From Epiperipatus broadwayi (taxonomy: Eukaryota; Onychophora; Udeonychophora; Euonychophora; Peripatidae): 64,000 bases of DNA. Position numbers and translations under genes: made by a program. Positions 61,013 to 64,000 of this stretch are shown piece by piece. Under the pieces are notes generated by a model, which had not been told where the DNA came from, made no database searches, and saw only the letters and a program-made list of their open reading frames with translations. Numbering within the stretch: position 1 is the first letter of the stretch; each line of letters begins with the position of its first letter. The stretch covers positions 682,001 to 746,000 of the forward strand of contig JAQFVV010000347.1 in assembly GCA_028023455.1 (NCBI GenBank). The letters are read 5' to 3'.

Positions 61013-61440
61013 CAGTGTCATATTATTATTACTATTTGCAGGATATTCCGTGTAGTGAAAAAGCTACTTTTTCACTACACGGAATATCCCGCAAATAGTA
61101 ATAATAATATGACATCTTTTATCCGTGAAAACATTAGAATTAACATATATATATATATTGTGCTGAAGAGTTGGAGAATGGAGAAGATTGAAGCTTGTCC
61201 ATTAAGGTTAGAGAATTTGCTATCTTAATATAGACTGAGCAGTGATTGTATATATGTGTTGGAGATAGTGAAGTGGACTAACTGATGAGTGCTGGCTCAA
61301 CACAAAATATATATATTGGCAATCATTTATCTTTTTTACATGTATGTAGCCATGTGTATCAGTTGTATAAGATGGATTGGATAGTTGTGGGAGAATTTGA
61401 AAGTCTAAGTTCAAATCCCTTATAATTACATTAAGTCTAG
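60845..61440. repeat. Family P palindromic unit with a nested 47 bp hairpin
   Basis: A reverse end (60845-60960: gaattgaactcagc, ctttcaaactctcc, tacatgtgaaaaagataaat) pairs with a forward copy ending at ~61440 (atttatcttttttacatgta, gggagaatttgaaag, gttcaaatccc). Between them are (AT)n(GT)n and a separate hairpin, 61017-61063 with 61067-61113. Its 47 bp arms carry a single mismatch and close on a 3 nt loop. Confidence 0.85.
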
Positions 61441-63475
61441 TTTAGACATTTTGCATATATTTAAATATTATATATATATATATTCTGAACATGCCCAGGA
61501 GTCATTTTTTTGATTAGCTGGTAAAGTTAAAGAAAAGTCATATAATACATAAAATATCTAATGATACAAATGTATAAAACAAAACAAACTTTAAAAATAA
61601 AATTATAAAATAAAAATAAAATCTATTCTATTTCTTTTGAATATCTTTAAACTAACAATTGTCATCGAATCACTTACATCTTATGATTAACTTAAATATA
61701 CCTTCACCCTCCTCTCATTAATAACAAATTAAGTAAATATCATCTTAACAGCTCATCACTGTTATATTATAAGTAAAACAAGTCTGATAGCAGCAGGAAG
61801 TAGTTATATTACAATGTTGCATGGAAAAAAAATTGTTTAGTTTAAAAAATTATAAGAAAGGTCAGATGCTTTATAAAGATATTTTATAAAATATGAAAAA
61901 ATGATAAATTCCACTATAATGGAAAAAAATAGTTTTGTTACATGTAAGAAATTTGTATTGTGTAGGTATACAAATTTAAAGCATTCTGTACTTTTTTCAT
62001 TTGCCTTCTAAATGGAAATTTACATTTAAAAAAACTTGCCAATTCTTATAGTAAATTAAATGACAAATCCAAATATGCTATTAAAAATTTGAGTTTAGTA
62101 AACTTTTAAAAGGTATCAATCAAATTTTCAAAACTGGTAACATTTTTTTTCCTATCACTAACGAACATAAATAAAGAAAAAATGTGTTTTTTACTTTTGT
62201 TCACTTATTTATCACTCATAATATATTAAAATATTCATAAAAGTATTTGTTTCTGAAACATGTTATAAAAGAATGAAGAAAATGATTTTCAAAAATGTAA
62301 AGAAACATTATGTCAAATCTTGTAACTACCTAGTGATGAATCTGTTGTTTGAAAAACATCCACAGATTGTAAATAAATATGAGAAACAAAGTAACTTGGC
62401 TAGTCTAGTCCATCTAGTCTCATCTACTTTAGTCTGCTTGACAACTCAACCCAAGAAGCAGAATTGCAGTGATTCCGTGCAGAGAATACAAACTGTTGTT
62501 TAAAACTATTTTCTAGCAGTATTTTATTGTTTTTCAGTATTTTTCACTCTCCATTTATAATAGCAAATACAACTTTGTCTAACAGAAGATCATCTAATAT
62601 GTGTGGCTAAAACCCAACAACCAAATCAGGCAAATATATGGAATGCAATTGAATCCAGAAACAAATGCTGAAGTTTGCTAAAACCAGCCATTACCAGCTT
62701 TATTAATACTATAAAGAAAGTGGGCAATGCTATAAGAATGACCCAAAACCTACTGATACTATAGCCTGTATAACATCACCAATGCTGCTGTATACCCCAT
62801 CTATCATCACCATTGCAATAGGAGGATAACTACTATCTTTGGGGTAACTATGGAAACATCTGTAAAAATATTAAGTGATTTTTGCAGTAAACCATGGTTT
62901 GGAACTATTTAAATATTTCACATGGTAAAATCTTATCATTATAGATATTATAAGGCTTTACATTTAAAATATTTTTATTATCTTTAATATTTTATAACCA
63001 TAGTGATAGTTATAAGTATATAAATAACAGTTTTATATATTTATTGTTAATAAATTAAGTGATTTTTATTAATTATTTTAGTTTATGTTTGCTTATCAAA
63101 CTCAATTCAAACATTATGCTTTTAAAATCGAAAATACTAGTTATATTCACAACACTGAGAACTCAAGCAATCCACAGGGGAACATGCAAGGATAGGTGCA
63201 ATAATTTGTAAATTATGATGATCAGGTGTATAAAATTTCCAAAAGTAAACTTTCTATTCAGAAGATTTGATGTCTTAAAAGTTTTGCCTTTTTTATTGAA
63301 ACAAGAAAAAAGAAATTAGAAATACTTTTGGTAGTATTTATACTTAATTTAAATCTTCAGTGTTAGATTTAAATTCATCATCATACTATTGAACATTTCA
63401 CCATATTTAATATTTATCTAGAATTAAAATTTACTGTTATATATTTGTATATCTTTGGTTCACCTGAATTACCAT
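61441..63475. other. Intergenic, nothing firm
   Basis: Mostly AT-rich. 62560-62860 is less biased in base composition but shows no long frame, and the 76-codon frame at 62273-62503 has no recognisable domain. Confidence 0.4.
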
Positions 63476-63479
63476 TGCT

Positions 63480-64000
<521 letters not shown>

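Overview
This is an animal (eukaryotic) nuclear window, strongly AT-rich, and almost everything identifiable in it is transposable-element sequence or simple repeat. There are no operons, no bacterial features and no host gene I can name. The dense (AT)n/(GT)n/(GATA)n microsatellites, tRNA-derived SINEs, RTE-type LINEs, a Ty3/Gypsy LTR element and a Penelope-like element with a GIY-YIG domain together suggest an AT-rich invertebrate genome. I cannot assign a species. The two Gypsy LTRs differ mainly at CpG sites, which suggests germline CpG methylation.

Layout. 1-2.8 kb: AT-rich intergenic DNA with one member of a dispersed ~300 bp repeat, called family P here. 2.8-6.0 kb: RTE copy 1 (+), full length but broken. 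6-13.3 kb: intergenic, with a ~245 bp near-perfect palindrome (9145-9388), a decayed second LINE (10.7-11.26 kb) and a SINE with a 14 bp target-site duplication (TSD). 13.27-13.95 kb: RTE copy 3, 5'-truncated. 16-22.3 kb: small hairpins and family P copies, one a ~0.87 kb inverted repeat. 23-28.3 kb: two more SINEs with TSDs, two copies of another ~0.75 kb repeat (family R) and a ~230 bp tandem array with an apparent dimeric higher-order period. 30.7-33.7 kb: RTE copy 2, with the classic 5'-inversion structure of twin priming. 35.0-38.3 kb: RTE copy 4, full length with an 11 bp TSD. 39.1 kb: RTE copy 5 (tail only). 40.0-40.5 kb: nested palindromes. 44.2-52.75 kb: the Gypsy element with ~1.88 kb LTR homology, a primer-binding site matching tRNA-Lys, a repeat-rich leader and a broken gag-pol. 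52.75-53.7 kb: 3' end of a third LINE type (-). 54.4-55.0 kb: unidentified coding-like remnants. 55.8-57.6 kb: a ~1.8 kb inverted repeat whose arms each carry Penelope GIY-YIG sequence. 57.6-60.1 kb: a relatively GC/CpG-rich island of unknown nature. 60.85-61.44 kb: a second family P palindrome. 63.48-64.0 kb: a GATA/GACA microsatellite running off the window.

How the parts relate. Each autonomous element found here is broken by frameshifts or stops, so none looks competent in this window. The SINEs and RTE copies 2 and 4 keep recognisable TSDs, so they inserted fairly recently. The clearest unusual themes are (i) a high density of long near-perfect inverted repeats from several unrelated families, (ii) RTE elements whose stop codon is also the first unit of their (TGA)n 3' tail, and (iii) CpG decay dividing the two Gypsy LTRs. 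All identifications are by eye from motifs; no database was searched.
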